From the NCBI RefSeq assembly GCF_043757465.1, contig NZ_JAYVPL010000079.1, forward strand, positions 1 to 64,000: a stretch of DNA of 64,000 nucleotides, given 5' to 3'. The notes beneath the pieces were generated by a model. The model saw only the letters and a program-made list of their open reading frames with translations. It searched no databases and was not told the DNA's origin. Positions within the stretch are counted from its first letter, which is position 1. Each line of letters begins with the position of its first letter. Positions 1 to 8,295 of the stretch are shown here, in pieces. This DNA comes from Armatimonas sp043757465 (GTDB taxonomy: Bacteria > Armatimonadota > Armatimonadia > Armatimonadales > Armatimonadaceae). Both the position numbers and the translations under genes were made by a program.

Positions 1-139
1 GTAGATGGGAAAGGCATTTTCAGCATTCATAGCAAACTTGGGCAAACGCCTGAAAACTGGGAAATTCGGTCTTCAAAAAAACAAATGCGGTTCCCCTGAA
101 CCAGCGAGGCGAAGAAGTAGTGGAGTATTGCATTTGTGG

Positions 140-145
140 TATAAT
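140..145 (+). promoter_or_regulatory. -10 element of the orphan membrane protein gene
   Basis: TATAAT preceded by TGG, so it resembles an extended -10. No good -35 is visible. Transcription would start about 65 nt before the ATG at 219, leaving a real 5' leader that contains the 24-nt repeat at 166-189. Confidence 0.55.
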
Positions 146-165
146 CCCCCAAAATCGCCACTCTG

Positions 166-189
166 ACCGCTGCGGCAGAAATACGAGTT
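166..189 (+). repeat. 24-nt leader repeat, copy 1 (other copy at 44148)
   Basis: Matches 44148-44171 at 23 of 24 positions. The core ACCGCTGCGGCAGAAATAC contains two overlapping small palindromes (CCGCTGCGG and CTGCGGCAG). In both places it lies about 20 nt downstream of a -10-like box (TATAAT at 140, CATAAT at 44121) and upstream of a lone accessory gene, so it would be in the 5' untranslated RNA. Function unknown. Confidence 0.6.
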
Positions 190-218
190 GGGCGTACCAG
201 GACGATGGAGTTGATTAC

Positions 219-1064
219 ATGAACCACATCACCCGACGCGTGAGCTACGTCTTCCTCTGCACCCTCCCGATTCTTGATACTGTCGCCATGGTGCGAGGCT
301 TACGCATCCCGGGTGTCTATCAGGCCGCAGGCGGCCTACTCTTCGCGGCTGTTGTCGTGGCTGCGTGGATTCTCGGCGCACAGGGAGCGGGAAGCAGTGT
401 GGGAGGGGATCGCCGGCCCGCAGTGGCTGGCGCACTTCTGATGGTGCCATTCGCGCTCGTATCGGTTCTCTGGGTGGGTCTTTCCGGGCCTTGGGATGCA
501 ACACCAGCGGAGAACTTGATTCGGTACCTGGTTCTGCTCGGCGGGTTAGTGGGTGTAACGAGCGGATTCATCGTTCTTGGCGAGTCCCTCCGGGACGCAG
601 GTGAGCGCCTCTATTCGACGCTCGGGTTCTCCGCGACGCTGCTCGGCGGGCCGGCGTATCTCATCTGGCTGGTCACCCAGATCGGTGGCTGGTCCGCGAA
701 GATGCGCACCGGGCACATACCTCCCACGCTTGTCTCACTCAGCGACGTGTTTGATACTCTACTCTTCGTCGCGGGCGCACTGGCCTATCTCTCGACGGCA
801 GCGTTCGTGGCCTCGCTCGGACGAACCGGCTGGCTCGGTCGTGGAGCGACTCGCGCATACGTGATCCTGAACCTGGTTGCCTTGCTGTTCCTCATGACCC
901 GGGGCCTGTCGTTCCCGGATCCGACGGTACTGGTGACACCCTGGTACACCCGTCCGGGCTTCATCGCGGGAATTCCAATCGTTCCATGGATCATGCCGTT
1001 CCTGTTAGGCGTCACCCTGCTGCGGCGCGCGGGCGATGAGCAAAAGGGGAGGAAGTCAGGGTGA
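219..1064 (+). CDS. polytopic membrane protein, unknown function
   Basis: A 281-residue protein with about eight hydrophobic segments, roughly at residues 8-25, 32-53, 65-87, 98-120, 128-152, 172-198, 208-228 and 244-265, and a short basic C-terminal tail. I recognise no family motif. The ATG at 219 is preferred over an upstream in-frame start at 120 because GATGGAG lies 8 nt before it and because the protein then begins directly with the first membrane segment; position 120 also lies upstream of the -10 box at 140. It stands alone, with no operon partner on either side. Its leader shares a 24-nt element with the HNH nuclease gene at 44199, which suggests accessory or recently acquired DNA. 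A transporter or sensor role cannot be told from the sequence. Confidence 0.6.
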   Translation: MNHITRRVSYVFLCTLPILDTVAMVRGLRIPGVYQAAGGLLFAAVVVAAWILGAQGAGSSVGGDRRPAVAGALLMVPFALVSVLWVGLSGPWDATPAENLIRYLVLLGGLVGVTSGFIVLGESLRDAGERLYSTLGFSATLLGGPAYLIWLVTQIGGWSAKMRTGHIPPTLVSLSDVFDTLLFVAGALAYLSTAAFVASLGRTGWLGRGATRAYVILNLVALLFLMTRGLSFPDPTVLVTPWYTRPGFIAGIPIVPWIMPFLLGVTLLRRAGDEQKGRKSG

Positions 1065-1082
1065 GAGGTTTCGTGCCAAAGG

Positions 1083-1088
1083 TATAAT
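1083..1088 (+). promoter_or_regulatory. -10 element (TATAAT), leaderless-type position
   Basis: TATAAT ends 6 nt before an ATG at 1095, the same spacing seen at the leaderless starts elsewhere in this window. It could drive the small reading frame at 1095 or the sulfatase at 1253 as a leadered transcript. Confidence 0.45.
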
Positions 1089-1094
1089 TATCCT

Positions 1095-1232
1095 ATGCAA
1101 GAGCCTACCGAAAACAATTCTTGCACGCAAGCGGGCACTGGTCGAGCGCCTGCGTCGCACGACTTCCTAAATCAGGAAGGCTTGGTTCTTATTCCTAGAA
1201 TCTGCTATCATTCTGCAAGCGTTCAACTGTGA
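1095..1232 (+). CDS. possible 45-residue leaderless small protein
   Basis: A short frame beginning 6 nt after a TATAAT box and ending with TGA at 1230-1232, about 20 nt before the sulfatase start. The predicted peptide is polar, with two cysteines, and resembles nothing I know. The only support is the -10 to ATG spacing shared with other starts in the window. It may instead be the untranslated leader of the sulfatase gene, or a leader peptide. Low confidence. Confidence 0.2.
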   Translation: MQEPTENNSCTQAGTGRAPASHDFLNQEGLVLIPRICYHSASVQL

Positions 1233-1252
1233 CGCGCGAAGGAGTGGGGCAG

Positions 1253-3292
1253 ATGGGTTTGGAGACGTTTCTCTTTGACAATGCGGCGATGCGGGACTTT
1301 CTGGTGCAGGGCTACTGCGTCCTGAAGGTCAATCTCCCGGTGGGGTTTCACCAGCCGGTGTTTGAGAAGACGAAGAAGAATCTCGCGCATCTGGCCTCCG
1401 AGAGCTTCCCGCTCTTTGTCTTGCTGAGCCTCTTCCTCATTTTATTCCCCCGCCCTGCGGGGGCTAGGGGGCCAGAGAAACCCAATATCGTCCTGATCTT
1501 CATTGACGACATGGGCTACGGCGACATCGGGCCGTTTGGCTCGACGAAAAATCGCACGCCGAACCTCGATAAGATGGCCCACGAGGGCATGAAGCTGACA
1601 TCGTTTTATGCCGCGCCGGTCTGCTCGGTCTCGCGGGCGCAGGTGCTCACGGGCTGCTACGGGGCGCGTGTCTCGATTCCGGGGGTGTTCTTTCCGGGCG
1701 AGAAAAACGGCATTAACAAAGACGAGCACACGGTCGCGGAACTACTGAAGGCGCAGGGCTACGCCACGATGTGCATCGGCAAGTGGCACCTCGGCGACCA
1801 GCCGGAGTTTCTGCCCACGCGCCACGGCTTTGAACACTACTTTGGCTTTCCTTACTCCAATGACATGCTCCATAAGGCCAAGGGCGGCAAGCTACCCGTC
1901 GTGCCGCTGCTGCGCGACGACAAAGTGATCGAGCTGCTCACCGGCGAGGAGCAGAGCCGCCTTACGGAGCGCTACACCGACGAGGCAATCAAGTTCATTA
2001 CGGAAAACCAAAAGAAGCCCTTCTTTCTCTATCTGCCGCACACGGCGATCCACACCCCGATCCATCCGGGCGCGAAGTTTGTGGGCAAGTCCGCCAACGG
2101 GCGTGTCGGTGACTGGGTGGAAGAAGTAGATTGGAGTGTCGGGCGGGTGCGAGAGACGCTGGCAAAGCTCGGGCTGGAGAAAAATACGCTCGTGGTCTTC
2201 ACTTCGGATAATGGGCCGTGGCTCACCCAAGGCAAAGACAGCGGCGAGGCAGGGCCTCTGCGCGGCGGCAAGGGGAGCACCTGGGAGGGCGGGGTTCGTG
2301 AGCCGACGATTGCCGCGTGGCCCGGAAAGATCGCGCCAGGAAGCGCCTGTGATGCCGTGGCCGGAACCATTGATTTCCTCCCGACTTTTGTGAAGCTTGC
2401 TGGAGGTAGCGTGCCCACGGATCGCAAGATCGACGGCAAAGACATCGCGCCGCTGCTGCTAGGAAAGACCAAAGCATCCCCGCACGAGGCCCGCTACTAC
2501 TTCAATGGCTACAATCTTCAGGCGATCCGCTCCGGCCCCTGGAAGCTCGCCATCGCATCCCAGAGCGAGGGTATGGGCAAAGCAGGTCAGACTGTTCCCG
2601 CATCGCTAGAGAGCCCCCGTCTCTACAACCTAGACACCGAGATCGGAGAGCGCACCGATGTCGCCGCCGCGCACCCGGAGGTGGTGGCGCGACTGAAGGC
2701 GCTGGCTGTGGAGATGGCCTCCGAGCTGGGGCAGGGGAAACCCGGCGTACGCCCGGCGGGTGTGGTGCAGAACCCGGTGACACTCTACCCCTTCGAGGAG
2801 GCGACCAAAACGGTACCGGCAAAGCCTGTCACGCTGGACGCGCTAAAAGTAGGCGACACGCTCAGTGGCACACAGGCGCCGCAGATTGTCAACCGTCCAC
2901 TGACGATCTCTTGCAGCCTGGACGGTAAGCCCCCGAGCGGCGTGCTGGTCGCCCATGGCGGCATGAGCACCGGCTACGCGCTCTACCTCAAAGAGGGCTA
3001 CGTGGTCTTCGCCGTCCATCCGTCTGGCGCGGAGCTGGTTCGTTTAACTTCTCCCGGCACACTCCCCGAGAACGCCGCGCTCGAAGCACGCATCGCCGCC
3101 GATGGCATGCTCAGCCTGAAAGTGAACGGACAGACCGTCGCCACCCGAAAACTCAGCGGCCCGCTCAACCGCCAGCCCCAGGAGCCGTTCAGCGTCGGAT
3201 TCGATAGTGCCAACCCCGTTGATCCCACCTACGAGGGGATGCCGCGCTTTGCCGGGACGATCCGCGCACTGAAAGTCAGCACGCAAGAATGA
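1253..3292 (+). CDS. sulfatase with a phytanoyl-CoA-dioxygenase-like N-terminal remnant
   Basis: A 679-residue sulfatase of the arylsulfatase / N-acetylgalactosamine-6-sulfatase type. Metal-binding aspartates lie in FIDDMGYGD (about 84-91), and the formylglycine-site motif is C124-S-V-S-R, with Val where the family consensus CXPXR has Pro. A concanavalin-like C-terminal domain follows from about residue 530. The ATG at 1253 has AAGGAG 8 nt upstream. Oddly, residues 1-45 look like the start of a phytanoyl-CoA dioxygenase family protein (FDNAAMRDFLVQGY, then FHQPVFEKT), and only afterwards, at about 53-72, comes a hydrophobic export-signal-like stretch ending in PRPAGARG. This suggests a gene fusion in which a dioxygenase start was joined to the sulfatase. 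The downstream aldolase overlaps by 4 nt. The likely role is release of sulfate from exogenous glycans; the substrate is unknown. Confidence 0.85.
   Translation: MGLETFLFDNAAMRDFLVQGYCVLKVNLPVGFHQPVFEKTKKNLAHLASESFPLFVLLSLFLILFPRPAGARGPEKPNIVLIFIDDMGYGDIGPFGSTKNRTPNLDKMAHEGMKLTSFYAAPVCSVSRAQVLTGCYGARVSIPGVFFPGEKNGINKDEHTVAELLKAQGYATMCIGKWHLGDQPEFLPTRHGFEHYFGFPYSNDMLHKAKGGKLPVVPLLRDDKVIELLTGEEQSRLTERYTDEAIKFITENQKKPFFLYLPHTAIHTPIHPGAKFVGKSANGRVGDWVEEVDWSVGRVRETLAKLGLEKNTLVVFTSDNGPWLTQGKDSGEAGPLRGGKGSTWEGGVREPTIAAWPGKIAPGSACDAVAGTIDFLPTFVKLAGGSVPTDRKIDGKDIAPLLLGKTKASPHEARYYFNGYNLQAIRSGPWKLAIASQSEGMGKAGQTVPASLESPRLYNLDTEIGERTDVAAAHPEVVARLKALAVEMASELGQGKPGVRPAGVVQNPVTLYPFEEATKTVPAKPVTLDALKVGDTLSGTQAPQIVNRPLTISCSLDGKPPSGVLVAHGGMSTGYALYLKEGYVVFAVHPSGAELVRLTSPGTLPENAALEARIAADGMLSLKVNGQTVATRKLSGPLNRQPQEPFSVGFDSANPVDPTYEGMPRFAGTIRALKVSTQE
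1447..1471 (+). repeat. C5/G5 palindromic repeat with G-tract tail, copy 1 (coding)
   Basis: Hairpin CCCCCGC-CCT-GCGGGGG followed by CTAGGGGG. Two more copies are at 29281-29305 (minus strand) and 59005-59030. Here it lies inside the sulfatase gene and encodes PRPAGARG at the end of the hydrophobic export-signal-like segment. Confidence 0.65.
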
Positions 3293-4296
3293 GCAGCGTC
3301 AACGCCCAGCGTCAAGCGCTCCAAGCCCAGCTCTTTCCTGCTGGCATCCCGCGCCTCTGGTGCCCGACGCTCACGCACTTTCGCGCCGCGCACACCCCTG
3401 ACCCGGAGCGCATCCAGGCGCACCTGATCGCACTCGCGCCGCACGTCAAAGGCATTCTCGTGCCCGGCTCCACCGGTGAGGGCTGGGAGATGACCGACAC
3501 CGATATTCGCAGGTTGCTGGATATTGTACTTGCGGCTGCGGGAGAGCAAGGGATGCGTGTGCTGATCGGTGTGCTGAAAACCTCCGTGGACGAGATGCTC
3601 TCCTGCCTAGATGCGCTGGAGCCGCTGCGCACCCATCCCGCCGTGGTTGGGGTGACGATCTGTCCGCCTAAGGGCAGCGAGCTAACCCAACAAGCTCTTT
3701 ATGATGGGCTTTCTAAGGTACTCGCTCGCGGCTGGCCCACGGCGCTGTATCAGCTCCCGCAAGTTACGCAAAACGAGCTTGCTCCAAATACCGTCGCCAC
3801 GCTCACCGCCAAGTTTGCCAATATTCTACTCTTCAAAGACACCAGCGGCGAAGACCGTGTGGCGAGTAGCAGCCTCGACTTTGGGGGCGTTTTTCTGGTG
3901 CGCGGCGCGGAGAAAGGCGGCTACGCTCCCTGGCCACGTACCAACGGCGGCCCCTACGATGGCTTTCTCCTGAGCACTGCAAATGTCCTCGCCCCCCAAT
4001 TATCAGAGATGCTGCGATTACTGGAAACCGGCGCACGCACCGACGCCGAGGCTCTCTCCCAGACGCTGATCAGCGCCGTGAGCGCCGCCTTCGCGCTTGT
4101 CGCCGAGTTTCCGCACGGCAACGTTTTTGCCAATGCCAACAAAGTTTTGGATCATTGGATGGCGCACGGTAAACTCGCTCTGAAAGTTGAGCCACCGCTT
4201 CTCTACAGCGGCGTGCGCCTGCCCCAGCACCTTATTGCGAGCGGTGGAGAAATCCTGAAGGCGCACGGGCTTCTGCCAGAAGACGGCTATGTCTAA
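3289..4296 (+). CDS. dihydrodipicolinate synthase / N-acetylneuraminate lyase family aldolase
   Basis: A 335-residue class I aldolase. The family fingerprints are present: GSTGEG at residues 60-65 (pyruvate carboxylate binding), the catalytic tyrosine in ALYQLP at Y154, and the Schiff-base lysine in LLFKDTSG at K183. The start ATG overlaps the sulfatase stop (ATGA), so the two are probably co-translated. Given the sulfatase partner it is more likely to act in catabolism of a sugar acid or modified sugar than in lysine synthesis. True DapA proteins are shorter, about 290 residues. The actual keto-acid substrate cannot be read from the sequence. Confidence 0.85.
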   Translation: MSSVNAQRQALQAQLFPAGIPRLWCPTLTHFRAAHTPDPERIQAHLIALAPHVKGILVPGSTGEGWEMTDTDIRRLLDIVLAAAGEQGMRVLIGVLKTSVDEMLSCLDALEPLRTHPAVVGVTICPPKGSELTQQALYDGLSKVLARGWPTALYQLPQVTQNELAPNTVATLTAKFANILLFKDTSGEDRVASSSLDFGGVFLVRGAEKGGYAPWPRTNGGPYDGFLLSTANVLAPQLSEMLRLLETGARTDAEALSQTLISAVSAAFALVAEFPHGNVFANANKVLDHWMAHGKLALKVEPPLLYSGVRLPQHLIASGGEILKAHGLLPEDGYV

Positions 4297-4308
4297 GGCC
4301 GGGTAGAG

Positions 4309-4314
4309 TAAAAT
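4309..4314 (+). promoter_or_regulatory. -10 element of the six-gene biosynthetic operon (leaderless)
   Basis: TAAAAT followed by 6 nt (AGGGGT) and the ATG at 4321. It lies in the only gap upstream of the operon, so it probably drives all six genes, with a transcript beginning at or near the A of the ATG. Confidence 0.6.
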
Positions 4315-4320
4315 AGGGGT

Positions 4321-5313
4321 ATGCAAGGGGCCAGGGCGGTGCTCATTACCGGGGGAACCGGCTTTATCGGGAGCGCCTTGGCTCGCGTGGCGCTGGAGCG
4401 GGGGTGGAGCGTGCACCTGCTGGGCCGTGACTTCTCGCGTGCGGAGAGTCTGCTCGCGGCGGGAGCCCGCGCCATTTCCTGCGACCTGCGCAGCCGGGAC
4501 GGCGTAGTGGCGGCCTGTGAGGGTGTGGACATGGTCTTTCATATAGGAGCATTTTCGGCACCGTGGGGCGATTCGGTGGAGTTCCATGCCACCAATGTGG
4601 GAGGCACCGAAAATATTCTAGCGGCCTGCCGAGTGCACAAAATAGCGCACTTGGTGCATGTCTCGTCGCCGAGTGTAGTGTTTACCGGGTGCGATCAGTG
4701 GCAGCTCCCCGACGATGCGCCCTATCCGAAGCGCTTTGCCTCGGTGTACTCCCAGACCAAGAAGCTTGCGGAAGACCGAGTGAATGCGGCTTTTGCGGAG
4801 GGCAGCGGGCTAAGCGGCGTGATCCTACGCCCCAAGGCTGTTTTCGGGCCGGGAGACACCTCGCTCTTGCCGCGTCTGATCGCGGCGGCTCGCGCGGGTC
4901 GTCTGCCGCGCATCGGGGAGGGCAAAAACTTAGTGGAGCTGACGTATATAGACAATGCGGTCGCCGCGCTGCTCTGCGCCGCCGATGCGCCAAAAGCGGC
5001 GCTAGGGAAGACTTTTACGATTACCAACCACGAGGTGGTGCCGCTCTGGGAGGTGATTGCGCAGGTGCTGGCGGGGCTGAAGATTCCGTGGCAGCCCCGC
5101 ACGATTCCTTTGCCGCTGGCACTCCTCGCGGCGAGCCTGATGGAGCGCAAGGCGGAGCGTACGGGTAAGGAGCCACTCCTCACACGCTACACAGTGCAGC
5201 TTCTAGCCCGCACCCAGACCTATGACACCCAGCCCGCCCGAAAACTCCTGGGCTACATGCCGCAACTCACACTTTCCGAGGGGATCGCCCGGACGATCCA
5301 GGCGCTCACATGA
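4321..5313 (+). CDS. NAD(P)-dependent epimerase/dehydratase, 3-beta-HSD / OleD-like
   Basis: A 330-residue extended short-chain dehydrogenase. The Rossmann motif GGTGFIG is at residues 11-17 and the catalytic YXXXK pair at Y143/K147, with S115-S116 in HVSSPS. The overall pattern resembles 3-beta-hydroxysteroid dehydrogenases and OleD, the reductase of 2-alkyl-3-oxoacids in long-chain olefin synthesis. It is the first gene of six overlapping genes, and the last, at 9608, is a KAS III enzyme. That pairing makes reduction of a 3-oxoacyl product plausible, but this is inference. The next gene starts inside its stop codon (ATGA). Confidence 0.8.
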   Translation: MQGARAVLITGGTGFIGSALARVALERGWSVHLLGRDFSRAESLLAAGARAISCDLRSRDGVVAACEGVDMVFHIGAFSAPWGDSVEFHATNVGGTENILAACRVHKIAHLVHVSSPSVVFTGCDQWQLPDDAPYPKRFASVYSQTKKLAEDRVNAAFAEGSGLSGVILRPKAVFGPGDTSLLPRLIAAARAGRLPRIGEGKNLVELTYIDNAVAALLCAADAPKAALGKTFTITNHEVVPLWEVIAQVLAGLKIPWQPRTIPLPLALLAASLMERKAERTGKEPLLTRYTVQLLARTQTYDTQPARKLLGYMPQLTLSEGIARTIQALT

Positions 5314-6113
5314 CCTTCAAAATGCTGACCACGGGCTACTGCCTCGCAGACGAGAGCCATGTCCTACGCGGCGGACGACGAGGGGTATCGGTTCAGTGCC
5401 CGGCACGCGCCGCGCTATTTGAGCACCCGCAAGGCCGGATTCTCTTTGACACGGGCTACGCGGCTACACACCTCTTCGCCGCCGCGTCCCGCTTTCCGTA
5501 TAAGCTCTATCTGCGTGCCACGCCCGTTTTTACCTCGCCCGAGGAGAGCCTCATGGCGCAACTGAGTCGTGAGGGGATCGCTCCCAACGCAATCCACGCA
5601 ATAATCGTCAGCCATTTTCACGCGGATCATATCGCTGGGCTCAAAGACTTTCCGTGTGCTCACTTTATTGCCAGTGCCGAGGGACTGTGGGAAGTACAGA
5701 ATCGCCGGGGCTTTGGTGCCCTGAAGCGCGCTTTTCTCCCAGAGCTTCTGCCGACAGATTTTGCCGAGCGTGCGACGCTTCTGGAGTACTTTACCGGCCC
5801 TGAGCTGGCTCCTTTTGGGCCAACGCACGATCTCTTTGGCGATGGTCTCCTCCGGCTCGTGCGTCTGCCGGGCCACGCACGCGGCCAGCTCGGGCTTTTC
5901 GCACAGACAAGTAGGGGTACCGTTTTTCTCGTCGCGGACGCCGCCTACTGCCGCCAGGCGATCCGTGAAAACCGCCCGCCGCATCCTATTACGAATCTCT
6001 TCACCGATAAGGGAGCAGCAGTGTGCGCGACGCTGGCTAAACTCCATGCCTTCGCCGCTGCCCACCCGGAGGTCTTACTCTACCCCACCCACTGCACGGA
6101 GACAGATCCGTGA
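5310..6113 (+). CDS. MBL-fold metallo-hydrolase
   Basis: A 267-residue metallo-beta-lactamase-fold protein. The metal motif HFHADH is at about H102-H107. Further ligands are plausible at LPGHARG (about residue 190), VADAAY (about 210) and YPTHC (about 262). Its size and the late histidine fit lactonase or thioesterase-like MBL proteins such as the AttM family. It is the second gene of the operon, with 4-nt overlaps on both sides. In this setting it may hydrolyse a thioester or lactone intermediate; that role is inferred only from context. Confidence 0.8.
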   Translation: MTFKMLTTGYCLADESHVLRGGRRGVSVQCPARAALFEHPQGRILFDTGYAATHLFAAASRFPYKLYLRATPVFTSPEESLMAQLSREGIAPNAIHAIIVSHFHADHIAGLKDFPCAHFIASAEGLWEVQNRRGFGALKRAFLPELLPTDFAERATLLEYFTGPELAPFGPTHDLFGDGLLRLVRLPGHARGQLGLFAQTSRGTVFLVADAAYCRQAIRENRPPHPITNLFTDKGAAVCATLAKLHAFAAAHPEVLLYPTHCTETDP

Positions 6114-7228
6114 GAGTGCTGATAACGGGGAGCCGTGCGCCCGTGGCAATTCTGCTCGCCCGCTCGCTACACGCCGCTGGGGCCACGGTCTACACCGCCG
6201 ATAGCCTCCGTCCCAACTTTGGGCAAAACTGCCGCGCCGTCACCGAGGATTTTAGGTTGCCCTCGCCGCGCTTCGCTTCCCAAGACTGCCTTACCCTGCT
6301 TGCACGCCTTGCGAGCGAGAAGCAACTCAATGCGATTATCCCGACCTGCGAGGAGACCTTCGCGCTGGCGGCGGGGCGCACGAACTTGCCGCCCTCGGTG
6401 CGCCTGCTCTGTCCTGATATTGAGGTTTTAGATAAGCTCCATCACAAAGGGCGTGGCATCGCCTTTGCTGCAAGCCTTGGACTAGCCACGCCAGAGACTT
6501 GTGGCAAGGCGGATCTCACGCGCGATGGTATTCTTAAACGCGCGTACTCGCGTTTCTCCAGCCATGTGATTCCGCTCCGGGGCACGCAAGCACAACGTCA
6601 AAAAGCCGAAGCTAAAAAGCTCCCGGACGACGGTGAGTGGGTCTGGCAGGAGTGGATCTCGGGCAAGGCACTCTGCACCTATAGCCTCTGCCATGACGGG
6701 CAAGTTCTCGCCCACGCCGCCTACCGCACGCTCTACACCGTCGGCTTGGGGGCGGGAATCTTCTACGACGCCGTGCATGGCCCCTTGTATGACGCGTCAC
6801 TGGCGGCGGCACAGAAACTGGCGGCGGCAACGCACTACACCGGCTCGCTCTCGCTAGACTTTATCGAGGAAGTAGCAAGCCGCTTGGTTCTCATCGAGAT
6901 CAACCCAAGAGCCACGATGGGGCTGGCATTGCTTTCCCATCAGCCCGCGTTTGCCGCGTGCTGGAAAACTCTATTGGGTGGCGACAAGGCACCCGAGAAA
7001 GTAGTGCCGGGCACCGGGCGGCGGCAGCTCAAGGCGGCGATGCTCTTGCTGGGGCGAGAGCGCAACTGGCGCGATGTTTTTACCACCCCAGATGTTCTGA
7101 GTGATCCCAATGACCCTGGCCCCGCACGCGCCGCCTTGCGAATCTATCTTTCCTACGCTTGGCAAGCAAAAAAGAAAAAACTGAGCACGATGGCTTTCTC
7201 AACGCACGATATCGAGTGGAACGGGTAA
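6110..7228 (+). CDS. ATP-grasp domain ligase
   Basis: A 372-residue protein starting at GTG (GTGA overlap with the MBL gene). An N-terminal pre-ATP-grasp Rossmann-like region begins VLITGSRAPVAILLARSL, and the C-terminal ATP-grasp fold carries the metal-binding stretch LIEINPRATMG near residue 265. A glycine- and lysine-containing segment around 135-160 would be the nucleotide loop. ATP-grasp enzymes of this layout join a carboxylate to an amine or thiol through an acyl-phosphate. In this operon it may ligate an amino acid or other small nucleophile; the substrate is unknown. Confidence 0.8.
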   Translation: MRVLITGSRAPVAILLARSLHAAGATVYTADSLRPNFGQNCRAVTEDFRLPSPRFASQDCLTLLARLASEKQLNAIIPTCEETFALAAGRTNLPPSVRLLCPDIEVLDKLHHKGRGIAFAASLGLATPETCGKADLTRDGILKRAYSRFSSHVIPLRGTQAQRQKAEAKKLPDDGEWVWQEWISGKALCTYSLCHDGQVLAHAAYRTLYTVGLGAGIFYDAVHGPLYDASLAAAQKLAAATHYTGSLSLDFIEEVASRLVLIEINPRATMGLALLSHQPAFAACWKTLLGGDKAPEKVVPGTGRRQLKAAMLLLGRERNWRDVFTTPDVLSDPNDPGPARAALRIYLSYAWQAKKKKLSTMAFSTHDIEWNG

Positions 7229-7233
7229 ATGAC

Positions 7234-8295
7234 GTGGAACGGATAAGCGAGTTGCCGCTGCTCCTGCGCCGTTTCCCAGAGCTGACGCCGCATTTTCCGT
7301 GGACGCCGCTCCTGCCTGCGGTGCCGACGCCGGTGACGTTTCTTCAAGAGCTGGGTCTCTGGGTGAAGCGCGATGATCTGGCGTGCCCGCGTTACGGCGG
7401 CAATAAGGCCCGCAAGTTCGAGTGGATTCTGGGGGAGCTGAAGGCGCAAGGCAAGCGTGGTTTTCTGACATTTGGCGGCCTCTGTAGCAACCACTGCACG
7501 GCGGCGGCGATCTACGGGCGTGCCGCAGGATTGGATGTGACACTGTGCTTTGTCCCGACGCCGATTCAAGAGAACGAGTATAAAGAGCTCCTGCTCCAGG
7601 CGCATTTGGGTGCGCGGCAAGTGTTGCTGGGGCCAAGGACACTCCCCCTGCTGCGAATGCCGCTTGTCCCACCGGCGGGCTCGACGGTCGCCGGGGTGCT
7701 AGGCTATGTCAATGCCGGGCTGGAGCTGGCCGAGCAGGTGGCGCAGGGTAGCTTGCCAAACCCCGAAATGATTTATATCGCGGTCGCCACCAAGGGCACG
7801 GCGCTCGGGCTGGCGATGGGACTTACTCTGTCTGGGCTGGAGCCACGGCCCAAGCTCATCGCCGTGGAGACCGTGACACCCGCCTGGCAACGTGCTCGTG
7901 TCTTTCTGCCGACGCCGCAGCGGGCGCTCCAGCGGCTCCGCGCACTCTCTCCCGAAGCGCAGCGCTGCCTGCCTGAGAGCGTCGCCGCGCTCGCCTGTGA
8001 GAGCCGTCTCGGCTTTGACCGAGAGCCACTGGGGATCGTCTCCCCACCCGTGCTTGCAGCGCTTACTCAGGCACAGGCGCTTGGGCTCTCTCTCGATGCA
8101 CATTTTAGTGCCCGCGCCTGGGCGGCGCTACAGGCGGACCGGGCGCAGCGGCAGGGCAAGCGGGTACTGTTCTGGCACACGCATGGCCAGGCCCCCGCAG
8201 AGAGCCTGGCCGCTGCCGAGGAATCTGGTGTGCGCCTGCCACTCGCGCTGGAGCGGGCGGCGCAGCAAGCACTGAGGAGAACGCAATGCTCTTAA
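7234..8295 (+). CDS. PLP-dependent ACC deaminase / D-cysteine desulfhydrase family enzyme
   Basis: About 353 residues of the tryptophan-synthase-beta fold type. The PLP lysine lies in the family motif VKRDDLACPRYGGNKARK, followed by a SNHCTAAAIYG phosphate- or substrate-binding loop and a long C-terminal half containing ATKGTALGLAMGL. The start is uncertain: the frame stays open back to 7159 inside the ATP-grasp gene, and candidate starts are GTG 7216, GTG 7234 and TTG 7252. I chose 7234 because it follows the upstream stop closely. Family members eliminate ammonia or sulfide from small amino acids. Here it may supply or modify an amino-acid building block, which is inference. Confidence 0.75.
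   Translation: MERISELPLLLRRFPELTPHFPWTPLLPAVPTPVTFLQELGLWVKRDDLACPRYGGNKARKFEWILGELKAQGKRGFLTFGGLCSNHCTAAAIYGRAAGLDVTLCFVPTPIQENEYKELLLQAHLGARQVLLGPRTLPLLRMPLVPPAGSTVAGVLGYVNAGLELAEQVAQGSLPNPEMIYIAVATKGTALGLAMGLTLSGLEPRPKLIAVETVTPAWQRARVFLPTPQRALQRLRALSPEAQRCLPESVAALACESRLGFDREPLGIVSPPVLAALTQAQALGLSLDAHFSARAWAALQADRAQRQGKRVLFWHTHGQAPAESLAAAEESGVRLPLALERAAQQALRRTQCS

Noticed and set aside
4563..5168. A 201-residue frame overlapping the OleD-like gene
   Set aside because: It lies in another frame of a gene with clear motifs, is rich in Arg and Gly, and has no family features.
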